Positions 11,211 through 22,152 of a DNA stretch of 64,000 nt are shown here, piece by piece (the stretch's first letter is position 1; each line of letters opens with the position of its first letter). The position numbers and the translations under genes were made by a program. Origin of the DNA: Meloidogyne chitwoodi (taxonomy: Eukaryota; Nematoda; Chromadorea; Rhabditida; Meloidogynidae); NCBI GenBank assembly GCA_015183035.1, contig JACZZP010000009.1, forward strand, positions 2,046,001-2,110,000, written 5' to 3'. The notes under the pieces were generated by a model. That model was not told where the DNA came from and did not search any database. It saw only the letters and a program-made list of their open reading frames with translations.

Positions 11211-11331
11211 AAAATAATTAAATAAATAATTTTATTTTTTAAATTCATTTACCTAATTTTATATTATTTTTAAAAATACCAAAAAAAATTAAAAAAAACT
11301 CCTAAAAAAGGATTAAATAATTTTAAAATAA

Positions 11332-11806
11332 TTATTTAAATTTAAAATAACCATCAAAAGGTTGTAATAAATTAAATTCATTTCCTCTTTTATTTATTTT
11401 TGCAAATTTATTATTATTATTAATAAATTTTTGTCTTTTTGCAAAGGCAAAAGCAAAGCCATTATCATCATTTTCATCTTTAATTTGTAAATCTTTTGAA
11501 TTATTTAATATATTTTTGACAGAACGTTTAGATTTATAATTTTTAATTGAATTATTAAAGTCTTCAAAGGCAAATACTAAAATTAAATATATTTTAATTA
11601 ATTTATTTATTTAATTATTTAATTTATTTTTAAATAAATTAATTAAATAAATTAATTAAAATAAATAATTTGTTTTTACATTTTCCATAAGCAAAATTTC
11701 CTCCTTTTGCTGCTTCAGGTTCAGATGGAATATTTTCAAGTTTAATAAAAGCTTCATTATTAATAACACAAAAAAGGAATAAATTTAAAATTAAAACAAA
11801 AAACAT
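11332..11806 (-). CDS. Neuropeptide-like precursor (FAFAFA / RFA type)
   Basis: Two exons, 11806-11680 and 11576-11332, giving 123 residues. The first encodes a signal peptide (hydrophobic run after the initiator Met, ending near CVINNEAF). The second is split by dibasic KR sites into short peptides, including one ending NGFAFAFA before KR and one ending NKFAKIN before KR. FAFAFA-type peptides are known from nematode NLP-20-like precursors, so a secreted peptide role is inferred. The frame ends at TAA 11334-11332; a further exon with an ARFARNDKFNKFAKR-type tail lies 250 bp downstream on the same strand and may belong to it. Confidence 0.65.
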
Positions 11807-12433
11807 TTTTTAATCTTAATATTAATAAAACAAAAATAATTATTTAATTATAAAATATCCTAAAAATTTAAAAAATATTTTTAAATTTTAGTAAAATATT
11901 TTTCTTTTTAAATTAAAAAATGATTTTACAAATTTATATATATTCAGTCTGTTAAAAAAATTAAAAAAAAAACTTTAAGGAAATGCGTAAATTTATAAAA
12001 AAAAAGTTTTTTTAATTTTCAGTTTTTTTACATTTCCCGTTTAAAATTTTGAATGCCAACAAATTGGGGGGATTAAACATCATTTTTTTAAAATAATGTT
12101 TAAAAAAAAAATTTGCGGAAGTTGTGATGAGATTATAGGCTTGGATATCTTTTTATTTAATTTTTAAATTGCGTGTCATTTTTTCTATTAAAACTAAAAA
12201 AAAAATTAAAAATTTAAAAACTTAAAGCAGAGTCCTACCAATCTTTTTTTTGTAAAATTAATTTATAGATGATTTTCTTATTAATAGAAAAAATTGTAAA
12301 GGTACCAAAATAATACAATATAAATTGTAGAAAAATAGAAAATAATTAGCTAACCAAAATTTAATTTTTATTAAAAACAATTACTTTATTTATTTAATTA
12401 ATAAAATATTTATATAAATCTTTAAAAAAATAT
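11807..12433. other. AT-rich intergenic stretch
   Basis: 5' flank of the neuropeptide gene. No further features supported. Confidence 0.4.
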
Positions 12434-12649
12434 TTATTTAATATAAGGAGTACCAAAAGAAATTTCTGATGATTCAAAACGGCACTCATCTGTTTCACGT
12501 TGAATTTTAAAAAATCCTTGCATTCCCCAGTCTGTATGTATTCCATTGATTTGCTGCATAATCTTTATTCGTAATGTCATTTTTACGGTTTTGTTAAAAA
12601 TAATAGTAGCACAAAAAGGGGCAGGAAAAGTTGAAAAATAGTTTCCCAT
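12434..12649 (-). CDS. Small hypothetical protein, 71 aa
   Basis: A single open frame from ATG 12649 to TAA 12434, less AT-rich than its flanks, with balanced composition (two Cys; block DWGMQGFFKIQRETDECRF). No signal peptide, domain or similarity recognised. It may be one exon of a larger gene or a chance frame. Confidence 0.3.
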   Translation of the reverse strand: MGNYFSTFPAPFCATIIFNKTVKMTLRIKIMQQINGIHTDWGMQGFFKIQRETDECRFESSEISFGTPYIK

Positions 12650-13190
12650 TTTAGGTTAGTAAACTGCTTAAATAAACTCTAAAAGGTCAGAAATGGATAA
12701 ATAAGTATTAGACTAAATAGGTTCAATTTTAATAATATTGCCGTATCATCCCTTATTGGCATTTTGTCCATCATCCCTTAGTGATATTTTGTCATTATTT
12801 TATTCATAAATTATAAAAAGAAATGGAGAAAAAAATAAATACTATAAAAAGAGACAGAGTGAAAATTACTTTATCACTCTGACTGGCTTTTATACATTTA
12901 TGCTAATTTGCGAAAATGACGATTATTTTTATAATTTTTTGAAAAAACCTAAAATAGGTTTAAAATTTCGAAATAGGTTAAAAATAGTTTTTTGGCTTGA
13001 ACGTTCCCAGATAGGTTTTAGTAGTAAATAGTTCCGAAATAGAAACATGGCAACGCACTAAAAATTGTTTTTAGATTTTATTCATCATTCCAAGTTGCAA
13101 AAAAGGTAAAGCCTCAATTTTAGCTCTATTTATTACTTATACTATTTAAATATTTAGCTATTAGTATAAATATCTGCGGTTAAATTTACT
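12650..13190. other. Intergenic stretch
   Basis: Contains two spaced copies of GGCATTTTGTCCATCATCCC-like sequence around 12750-12800, whose complement GGACAAAATG resembles the core of the 25-bp minisatellite at 17.7 kb. Otherwise nothing recognised. Confidence 0.4.
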
Positions 13191-15008
13191 ATGAAGTTGT
13201 CAAACAATATTAAACCTTTAAATATTTCAACTGATCCTTTAACTTTTGTGCAAGTTGATTATAATACAAAATTGCTTACAGGACTCGGTAGAGATTTAAA
13301 TAAAATATTAATTTTTGTTTTAAAAATTGTAAATATATTCTTTTTTCAAAAAATTTAATTTTTTAATATTTAGAATGTATAGCTGAATATTCTTTTGATG
13401 ATTCTCGTTGTTTAATTCCTGGTCGTTCAAAGGCTCGTTATTTTTATGAACCTTCACTAGGCGATCGAAAAATTAGAGCAATGTTGTCTTGTGGTTATAA
13501 TAACAATGAAACTCTTATTTGGCAAGATGATGATGACCATTTTACTAGCAGTTGTATTAAAACAATGTCACCACCGAATAGTGTTCTAAAAGAGGTTTAG
13601 CATTTTTTAAATTGCAATTACCATGATCTATATTTTATAAAAAAAATTCTCAAATTATTGAGTAAACTTGTTTGACATATTTAAAACAAATCATGAATAT
13701 ATCAAAAATAATTTTTTGAATATTAAAAAATATTTAGGTTATTCATGGCTGTGATTTTGTATTAGGTAGAGGAACTCTTTTAAATTTGATGACTTCTTGT
13801 TATGCTTCTGGCCCTTATTCTGTTGGCATGAAACTTGTTTGTTGCAAATTTAAAGGTTTTTTATAATTTATTTTATAATTCAAAAAAATTGAATAATAGT
13901 ACTGTAAAACACTAAAAAATATTATTTCATATTTCTTTTAATTTGTTAAAAATAATTAAAGATGTTTATTTTATTCGTGAATATTATACTAATACTAAAA
14001 TCTCAAAAGAAGCAACTATGAGTGAAAAACATAACCGTTGGTGTTATGAAGCTCACAAATTCAAGCAAATTGTTACTACAAAATGCGAGGGCATGAAACC
14101 GGATTTTAACGAGGCTGTTTCTAATAAGCCCAATTTTATTGGAATGTTTAAAGGTTTTTTACTTTTACCGTAAACTTTTATTGAGAGAAAACCCCGAGGA
14201 TTATGAGAAAAACTCCTTCCAATAATTTTTATTCGCTTTTTTATTTTTCAATTTAGCAACACTTAATGCACCTTCATCACCTAATAACAACCAATATAAT
14301 CAAAGTTTTAGTTTATTTTATGTTTCTGCAATTGATTGTATTATGCCATCATCTGGGCAATATTTGGGGGTTTTTATTTTGTTTTAATATTTTACAATTT
14401 TTAAAATCTTAGCTTAAGACGCAATACAAAGAATTTGGATTTGGTGCTGGATCAATTTTTAAAAGTAAACTTTTTTTAAATTAAATTTTTTTATATTTTT
14501 CATAAAAAATAAATTTATTTTTTTTTTAGTTTTAAAATGGTGGGCTCAGACTTATTTGATTGGAACTAAAAAATTGGCTGTTGGTTATCATGAAAAAAGT
14601 ATGATATTTAAATTTGTATTATTTATAAAAAAATTTTTAAAGGTCGATTAAATCAAGTTTCGCTTCTTGATTTAGATGAAATGGTCAATTATTTGTCTCT
14701 TTCTGGTGTAAATGTAAATTGTTGTTTTATTTTACTTTATAATTATCTTCAGGCAGTGAAAAAGTATTTTATTCTTATTTTTAACTTTGTACTTTAACTT
14801 TGTATTTAACATTAATATAACATTTTTTCTTGATAGTAATTTGGATATGGCAACCGAGGGAAGTATTTTAGTCACTGAACGTTTACCTACTTCAACTGAA
14901 TTTACTTTTAAATTATTAGAAGAAGGTAGTGCTTCTGAGACAATTCATCAAGTTTTACCTAATAAATTTAAGGTTAATTTTAAATTTTTTTTCAATTTTA
15001 TTTTTTAA
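13191..15008 (+). CDS. DXO/Rai1-like (DOM-3 family) protein, divergent copy A
   Basis: Nine exons with consistent phases: 13191-13287, 13374-13594, 13738-13855, 13962-14153, 14257-14369, 14413-14464, 14530-14598, 14643-14763, 14837-15008. DXO/Rai1 enzymes remove incomplete caps and degrade RNA. Family landmarks: PGRSKARYFYE, the GTL...SCY block, KDVYFIREYY, CYEAHKFKQIVT, the aspartate-containing strand SAIDC, QYLGLKT and WWAQTYLIGTKKLAVGYHE. The family metal-binding signatures are changed: the Gly of motif II is Asp (KDVYFIRE), motif III E-x-D is A-I-D, and motif IV E-L-K is G-L-K. It has a paralogue on the minus strand at 33.4-34.9 kb. Probably without catalysis, by inference. Confidence 0.7.
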
Positions 15009-15555
15009 CAAAGGACCACAATTGGCGCTAAGAAAATGTACACAAAATGAAATTATTTTTAATTTTTGCTCAACTTGAATTTATTTAACTTTTATCACAA
15101 TATCTTTTTTGGTTTAATCTCACTTTTATTTATTATATAAATTTATTGTTAATTTTTTTTGTTGAAATAGAATTTTTTATATAAATTTTTTTATTTAAAA
15201 TATAATTAATGCAGTGATTTTACCTCTATTTTTTATTATTTTAATTTCCTTTTTCATTTGGTTAATTTTTTGAAAGAATATTATAATAAATTCCGTTATT
15301 GAATCTTGAGAGGAATGAATGGAAAAGGTAGGATATAAAAATATTTCTTAAGATAAAGCCACTCTTTTTAAATTATTATAATTGTAGCCTGATGTTGATA
15401 CCAATAAATGGAAAATTAAACAAATTAAATTTAAAATAATAAAAAATTTATCTAAACTATTTATAATATTTATCAACATTTTTAATATATTTCAAAAAAT
15501 ATTATAATTTCGTATTTATTTAATATTCTTTAAATTATTTCCTTTAAAACACATT
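15009..15555. other. Short convergent intergenic region
   Basis: Lies between the 3' ends of the DXO-like gene and the CAP gene. AT-rich, nothing recognised. Confidence 0.4.
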
Positions 15556-16440
15556 TCAAGTGAGACAAAGTAGACTTGTTCGGTTACAATTATCTGGGCA
15601 TTCAATACAAGGTTCACCAATCCAAAAAATGCAATCCGGAAAAACATTACCTCTAAAATCAATATTTAAATAATTATAAAATAATATTTAAATATTACGC
15701 TGGACTGTATTGACAAAATACATTTGATTTATAAGGGTCACAACGTCCAATACCACAACCGACTTGATTAGTTTTCCACCAAGCAATTTGTGACCAATGA
15801 CCTATTTGTCTGCTATGTTGAGCACCATCATAAGGAAAACATGTTTGTCCTTCATAAGGTCCTATAACACCTCTTGACTCTGCTTCTGCCCACCAACCAA
15901 TAATTGATGATTTCATAGCATCAGCTAATTTAATCAATTTTAAAAAATAAATATTATAATAATATATTTACATTCTTCTAAATGTTGAGGCCATGAATAA
16001 AATGATTCTCCATAATGAGTACCAGAATGGTAATATTGACATTTATCAGCATATTCTTGTGCACTTTTTTCAAGTTCAATTGAATAATTCATTTGTTTCA
16101 AATATTTCGGTATTGGAATATCTCCACTTTTATTTTTAGCAATTCCATGCATAAGGTCAGAACGTAACTGATTATGCCAATAAACTACTGTTTGACGAGC
16201 TTCTTCACTTAAAGCCATTGTACCTAAATAAATATTATAAAAACAATCAAAGAAGGTGTCCTTATAACAGGAGTTCTCATATCCCTTATATCTATGAGTG
16301 TTTTTAGCGGTAAATATCCTATTGCCTTTTATCGCTTTATTCAAGTGTCCTTATAAAAAGGAGATTTAATTATATATTTATTTACATTGATTATTAATAA
16401 TTAAAGCCAATGAAATTATTGCTAAGAAATATATTAACAT
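15556..16440 (-). CDS. CAP/SCP venom-allergen-like secreted protein (VAP)
   Basis: Four exons, 16440-16386, 16223-15972, 15924-15699 and 15652-15556, encoding 209 residues. Exon 1 encodes a signal peptide (LIYFLAIISLALIINNQC). CAP landmarks follow: WHNQLRSDL near the start, CQYYHS, GESFYSW, a KSSIIGWWAEAE helix, GHWSQIAWWKTNQVGCGIGRC (CAP motif 1) and FCQYSPAGNV (CAP motif 2). A cysteine-rich tail ends ECPDNCNRTSLLCLT. Such proteins are secreted by parasitic nematodes and are linked to host interaction; the role of this copy is inferred. Intron 1 carries two GTGTCCTTATAA repeats. The length fits a single-CAP-domain protein. Confidence 0.88.
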
Positions 16441-16734
16441 TTTTATTTAAATTTTAATTATAAATTTAATTATATTTTTCTAAATTAAAATATTTTATAA
16501 TTATTAAATTATTTATTTTAATTTAAGCTTTTATACTAAAATATTTATTTAATTAATAGTGTGGTCCATCCAGACTGTTCTAATTGTTTATTTAATTATT
16601 TTTATTTTAATAAAGTACAATTTAACTCTTTGTTTTATATACCACACATTTACTTTAAAATTATTTTTTATTCAATATCCATTCATTTAGAATTTTTTTT
16701 AAATTTTCCTCTTTTCTAAAAACAAATCACACTT

Positions 16735-16921
16735 CACCATTTGTTGAATTTTATTAAATAATTAATTTTAAAATTTTTATTTATTCTTAACTTTAAAATT
16801 TATAAAATATTCTAAAAAAGTAAAAAAAAATTAATTTTATTTATTTATCATTATTATCCTGTTCATCTTCCAATTGAATATTATCACAAATTTAGCATAA
16901 AGAATAGCGAAGTTCCTAAAT
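16735..16921 (-). pseudogene. Remnant of the prefoldin-4 3' end
   Basis: Similar over about 190 bases to 26815-27004, which holds the last exon and 3' flank of pfd-4 in this window. The coding part has lost bases (ATCACAAATTTAG against ATCACCAAATTTAG, and GAATAGCGAAG against GAATAGAACGAAG), so the frame is broken. No other pfd-4 exons are present. A dispersed fragment. Confidence 0.7.
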
Positions 16922-17039
16922 TTAAAAAAATTAAAATTTATCATATAACTCTGTATTAGGTGGATTCGGTACGAATTTTCGTTCGTTTGAAATGTCTGTT
17001 CGAACCTGAAGAGTGATGTCATTTTTTGAATGTAAATAT

Positions 17040-17400
17040 AATTATTTAAATTATCATTAAAAAAAATATTTTTTAGAAAACAATTATAATAAGAGAAAGT
17101 TATTCTTCAGGCCTTGAAAATTATGGAAACAATTCACAACAAAATAAAGAACATAATTTATTTATTAAAAATTGTATTAATTCTGAAGAAAATACTCCAA
17201 AAATTTAAAATTCTGGCAAAAATATTCAAAAAAGGCTTTTTAATCAACAAAAAAAAACAAATGAATCTTGAATTGAAAATTTATTAAAATTAAATTCTTC
17301 ATGTATAATTGAAGTGTTATAACAGCAATTGAACGCAACAATCAAAACAATAAATTGGTGATGGTGTTATAAAACGTTATGGACAGAGATAAATAATTAA
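17040..17400 (+). pseudogene. Possible decayed Asn/Gln-rich coding remnant
   Basis: One frame reads ESYSSGLENYGNNSQQNKE and later NLFIKNCINSEEN, broken by several stops. The composition looks protein-like rather than intergenic, but no family is recognised and no splice structure explains the stops. Weak call. Confidence 0.25.
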
Positions 17401-17685
17401 ATAAGAAATTACTAGATATTATTAAATAATTTTTTTACTTAACTTTTTAATCATCTAACAAACATTCTTTTTTTCTTGTTTTAAATTAAAAATCTCGTTA
17501 TATGTATTTTAGAAAATTTTTTATTGTTATTTAAAACTTCATAATTTTTTTGCTATAAATTCTTATAAAATAAAATTTAAATTATAGAAATTTAACCTAA
17601 AAAATGTGCTTCTCTTTTGATAAATTAAATATTGTGGTCCGCGATACCAATGAATACATGGCTAGAATATTCTTCAAACATCACC

Positions 17686-18122
17686 AAGTGGGATAAAATG
17701 CACAATAAACAGCAGGACAAAATGTCTTAACCGTAGTGGGACAAAATGTCACTCACCCTAGTGGGATAAAATGCCAGTCACCCTAGTGGGACAAAATGTC
17801 AGGCACCGTAGTGGGACAAAATGTCAGTCACCCTAGTGGGACAAAATGTCAGTAACCTTAGTGGGACAAAATGTTAGTCACGCTAGTAGGACAAAATGTC
17901 AGTCACTCTAGTGGGACAAAATGTCAGTCACTATAGTGGGACAAAATGTCAGTCACCCTAGTGGGACAAAATGTCAGTAATCCTAGCGGGACAAAATGTC
18001 AGTCACAGTAGTGGGACAAAATGTCAGTCACCCTCGTGGGACAAAATATCAGTCACCCTCGTGGGACAAAATGTCAGTAATCCTAGCGGGACAAAATGTC
18101 ATTAAGCCGTGGAACAAAATAT
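17686..18122. repeat. 25-bp minisatellite, about 17 units
   Basis: Head-to-tail units of AGTGGGACAAAATGTCAGTC plus ACCCT, with period 25 measured at successive GTGGG positions (17761, 17786, 17811). Units differ by a few substitutions. Each holds the short palindrome GACAAAATGTC. No genes inside; flanked by AT-rich DNA. Confidence 0.95.
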
Positions 18123-18336
18123 AAACAAACTTGCGGAGCACATTGCTACCAACACCATTCGATCAAGCTCGTCGAGAAGATTCATATAGTATGTCTTTTT
18201 TCATCATAAATTTTTTCCACAAATAAAATACTTTTTATAATAAAATAATATTTTGTATAATAGTTATTTATAATTAAACATCAAAAAATATCTTCGATTT
18301 TTACAATGGAAATAAAAAATAAAATAATTAAAAAAA

Positions 18337-18398
18337 TTTTAGTAGAAGGCAGTGTCGCGAGCATTGCGGGGGAAAAAGGATATGTCGTCGGTGTCGTT
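18337..18398. repeat. GC-rich inverted repeat, left member
   Basis: Contains GCATTGCGGGGGAAAAAGGA followed by a GTCGTCGGTGTC block. An inverted, diverged copy lies at 22062-22130. The two bracket the whole palindrome cluster, as ends of a composite or nested element might. Confidence 0.6.
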
Positions 18399-18524
18399 AT
18401 CCATTTTTTAAATCACAAATTAATTTACCAATTTCGCCCCAAAATTTTTCTGCTTTTATTCCCATAGGTAGTGGCTAGATTAAGAAAATTCTTTTTCAAG
18501 AAAAAAACGTTAATTTAATTTTTT

Positions 18525-19252
18525 CTCATATTTTCTAAAATGTCCTTTCACTTTACTGCCGAGAAGTGCTTTATAATAGTAACATTATTATCAGGATGAT
18601 TATGTTATTTCTTAAGTAATTTACACAGCAATATAAAATATTAGAATATTCACGAATCTTTATTAGAAGATGGGGATTTTGTTTTAGATTCATTTTTGTT
18701 AGAATGATTATAAAGTAAAGATTTAAATTATTGCACTTTAAATACTCTGATACATTAAGTGATATATTAAGCTTCACCTAAAGATAATTCATCTGAATGT
18801 ATAATAACTTTCTCATATACTCACAAAAGAGCAGAAGCATTGTAAAAGAGGAGGAGGAGGGGAGAAGAGGAGAGGATATGCATCCTCCTCCGAATGCATA
18901 TCCTCTCCTCTTCCCACCTTCTTTTACAATGCTTCTCCTCTTTTGTGAGTATATGAGCAAAATTTATTATACATTCAGATGAATTATCTTTAAGTGAAGC
19001 TTAATATATCACTTAATGTATCAGTATTTAAGGTGAAATAATTTAAATCTTTACTTTATAATCATTCTAACAAAAATGAATCTAAAACAAAATCCCCATC
19101 TTCTAATAAAGTTATTCGTGAATATTCTAATATTATATGTTGATGTGTAAAGTACTTAAGAGATAACATAATCATCTTAATAATAGTGTTACTATTTTGA
19201 AAGCACTTCTCGGCAGTAAAGTAAAAGGACTTATTAGAAAATAAGGGATAAA
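18525..19252. repeat. Large palindrome 1 (foldback element)
   Basis: Two arms of about 350 bp (18525-18885 and 18896-19252) are inverted copies of each other, by eye above 90% identical, including GATGGGGATTTTGTTTTAGA and ACTCACAAAAGAG stretches. The centre is purine-rich (GAGGAGGAGGGGAGAAGAGG) and its mirror. Open frames here on both strands are by-products of the symmetry. No transposase. Confidence 0.9.
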
Positions 19253-19539
19253 AAATATTTATTGTAGAGGGAATTAGTCACCAAGAAAGAGCAATTTCCA
19301 ATATATTCTAATGTCCGCTATTTCACTTCTCCTAACATATATTTATCAGCCCATTATTATTCTCATATTTACACATTTCTCCGTTATATGGGTTCAGTCA
19401 GAAGAGTTAAGTTGGTGAGCTCAGTCAAAGTTAGTGTTGTTCTCGCTTTTTTATTATCCAATATACTAAATCTTGAAAAATTATTTTAAAGATATGTGGA
19501 TAAGTTTGAAAATGATTACTATATTGTAAAAATATTTGA

Positions 19540-20400
19540 AATCTTTTGAAAAATTTTTTAAACAAATTGAACTTCTCTTTGTGAGAGCATAAATCATATT
19601 TTTTAAATCCATTTTCATCAAGATGCTTTACGATCGGATGTGCTTTCAAAATAATACACTATTATCGGGATTTAGGTTTATCACTAAAGGATTTTACAGA
19701 GCAACATAAAGTATCAGAACATTCATAAATAACTTTACTTGAAAAAGAAGAATTTATTCGAAATTCATTTTTATTAGAAGATCAAAAATTAATGATTAAA
19801 ATTATTTCACCCTAAATATTCTGAACTCATCATTTGATATATTAAGATCAACCTACTGAATGTCATTCATCTAAATGCATAAAAAATTGCTCGATACTCA
19901 CAAGAGGAGAAGAATTGTGAAAGGGAGTAGGAGGAAAAGAGGAGAAGATAAGCACCCTACTCCGAATGCTTATCCTCTCCTCATCTTCCTCTTTCACAAT
20001 TCTTATCTCTTGTGAGTATAGGAGAATACTTAAGATATATCTTTACGATGCGGAGCTTAATATATCAAATGATGAGTTCAGAATATTTAAGGTGAAATAA
20101 TTTTAATCATTAATTTTTGATCATTCTAATAAAAATGAATTTCGAATAAATTCTTCTTTTTCAAGTAAAGTTATTTCTGAATGTTCTGATACTTTATGTT
20201 GCTCTGTAAAATCCTTTAGTGAAAAACCTAAATCCCGATAATAGTGTATTATTTTGAAAGCTCATCTCGATCTAAATAAAACGACTTACTTGACGAAAAT
20301 GGATTTAAAAAATATGATTTATGCTCTCACAAAGAGAAGAAATTCAATAAAGTTATGTAATCTTTTCATTTTATTTAAAAATGTTACAAATAATTTTTAA
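19540..20400. repeat. Large palindrome 2, same family as palindrome 1
   Basis: Arms of about 350 bp meet near 19965. The outer parts include TCTCTTTGTGAGAGCATAAA, mirrored at about 20325. The layout and centre (GGAGTAGGAGGAAAAGAGG) match palindrome 1, but sequence is only about two-thirds alike between palindromes, while the arms of each are nearly alike. Confidence 0.85.
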
Positions 20401-20527
20401 AAAGATTTCAAATATTTTTTCAAATAATTGTTCAGTACTTTTTCAAATAATTTTTGATCTATGTTCAAATTTTTTTCAAATAATTTTTCATACTTTTTCA
20501 CATATATTTAAAATAATTGTTCAAAGA
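20400..20527. repeat. TTCAAATAATTTTT tandem stretch
   Basis: Several imperfect direct repeats of TTTTTCAAATAATTTTT between palindrome 2 and the next foldback element. No coding potential. Confidence 0.6.
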
Positions 20528-21548
20528 TGTGTCCCCCTACTCTGGTCACCCGTTACAGTTATTTGTTTTCTAATAAATGCTTCACTCCGAACCTACTTGT
20601 CAACTTGTAGAACGCAAAGATAGATGAGGAATTTGAATGATCAAAACACAATTAATTGAATTTCGTGAACATAAGAATAAACAAGGATTTGAAAGTAAAC
20701 TCAAGGATAATATTAAATTTATTTTACAAAGTTAATAATACTTCATTCGAAAAAGCATACAATAATTAATCACACAATAAAAACAAATAGGAAAGAAAAT
20801 CTCTAATATAATTGAGTATGTGTTACAAGTTCGGGTTTCTATAGTAAACTGATTTAGAGGACGAGAAAATTGCGCTTTTGTATTGACTAACGTTGTATAT
20901 TATACAAGCAGAATATTTTGATAAATTTTTTTGAGGGAAAACCACCTATCCACCAGAGTAATCCAAGATCAGAAGCCACCCCCGCAGCATGACAAGTCAA
21001 AAAGGCCACACCGCAGGGTAATCCAGGCAGCAGAAGGCCACCCCCGCAGCATGACAAGTCAAAAAGGCCACACCGCAGGGTAATCCAAGCATCAGCAGCC
21101 ACCACCAAAGTATTACAAGCAATCCACCACCCCCTCAAGAAAACTTATCAAAATATTATGTCTGTATAATATACAACGTTAGTCAATACAAAAGCGCAAT
21201 TTTCTCGTCCTCTAAATCAGTTTACTATAGAAACCCGAACTTGTAACACATACTCAATTATATTAGAGATTTTCTTTCCTATTTGTTTTTATTGTGTGAT
21301 TAATTATTGTATGCTTTTTCGAATGAAGTATTATTAACTTTGTAAAATAAATTTAATATTATCCTTGAGTTTACTTTCAAATCCTTATTTTTTCTTATGT
21401 TCACGAAATTCAATTAATTGTGTTTTGATCATTCAAATTCCACAATCTACATCTTTGCGTTCTACAAGTTGACAAGTAGGTTCGGAGTGAAGCATTTATA
21501 AGAAAACAAATAACAAACATCACAGGGTGAACAGAGTAGGGGGACACA
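20528..21548. mobile_element. Foldback element 3 with GC-rich core
   Basis: Arms of about 400 bp are inverted copies, ending TGTGTCCCCCTACTCTG at 20528 and its complement at 21548. The core at 20940-21135 is far less AT-rich and contains two direct copies of a unit of about 60 bp with CCACCCCCGCAGCATGACAA. The long minus frame through the core (Cys/Gly/Leu-rich) has no family features. No target duplication found. Confidence 0.85.
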
Positions 21549-21622
21549 TTTTATTTTATCTTAACTTTTTTAAACTTTATATTTTTAAACAATTTAATGA
21601 TATAGCTTATTCAATTCTGTAT

Positions 21623-21995
21623 TAGCGGGGCGTTTGAGGGCCTTTGGCTCTCAAACGCCGGAGGGTTGCCAACCATTCTAATCCTACCACAACTTCTTAC
21701 CCACACAACTTTCAAACTCAAGCGAGGCGCATGAGGGCCAAAGGCCCTCAAACGCCGAAGGGTTGCCCACCACTTCTGATCCTACCACAACTTCTTACCC
21801 ACACAACATTCAAACTTAAGCGAGGCGCATGAGGGCCAAAGGCCCTCAAACGCCGGTGGGTTGCCCACCACTTCTGATCCTACCACAATTTCTTACCCAC
21901 CACACCTTTAAAACTTTTAGCGGGGCGTTTGAGGGCCGAAGGCACTCAAACGCCGGAGGGTTGCACCTCCACTTGGGAACCCACAACGACTTCTA
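21623..21995. repeat. Tandem repeat of about 104 bp, each unit with a hairpin
   Basis: Four units, each carrying a near-perfect inverted repeat GGCGTTTGAGGGCC ... GGCYCTCAAACGCC followed by a conserved spacer (CCACAACTTCTTACCCACAC). The open plus frame at 21644-21832 is a by-product of the repeat. Confidence 0.9.
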
Positions 21996-22061
21996 ACCCA
22001 CCACAACTTACAACCTTTTATTTACACTGGGCAATTAATTTGTGACAAAAAAAGAAAGGAA

Positions 22062-22130
22062 AAGACACCGACGACGCCTCCTTTTTCCCCCGCGATGCCC
22101 ACCGCTGCCTTGCTACAAATAATTTTAGTA
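22062..22130. repeat. GC-rich inverted repeat, right member
   Basis: Inverted, diverged copy of 18337-18398: GACACCGACGACG followed by CCTTTTTCCCCCGCGATGCC. See the left member. Confidence 0.6.
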
Positions 22131-22152
22131 TCAAAATAATAAATTAAATATC

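Noticed and set aside
14787..15008. Separate small plus-strand gene
   Set aside because: Its frame is the last exon of DXO-like copy A, confirmed by the matching final exon in copy B.
17686..18122. Regular repeat array that could be mistaken for a CRISPR array
   Set aside because: Units are head to tail with a 25-bp period and no unique spacers, in a genome with spliced eukaryotic genes.
18778..18982. Open frames on both strands around 18.8-19.0 kb
   Set aside because: They mirror each other because the sequence is palindromic; the shared peptide-like stretches come from symmetry.
20887..21138. Minus-strand open frame rich in Cys, Gly and Leu
   Set aside because: It runs through the tandem duplicate in the core of a foldback element and has no domain or splice context.
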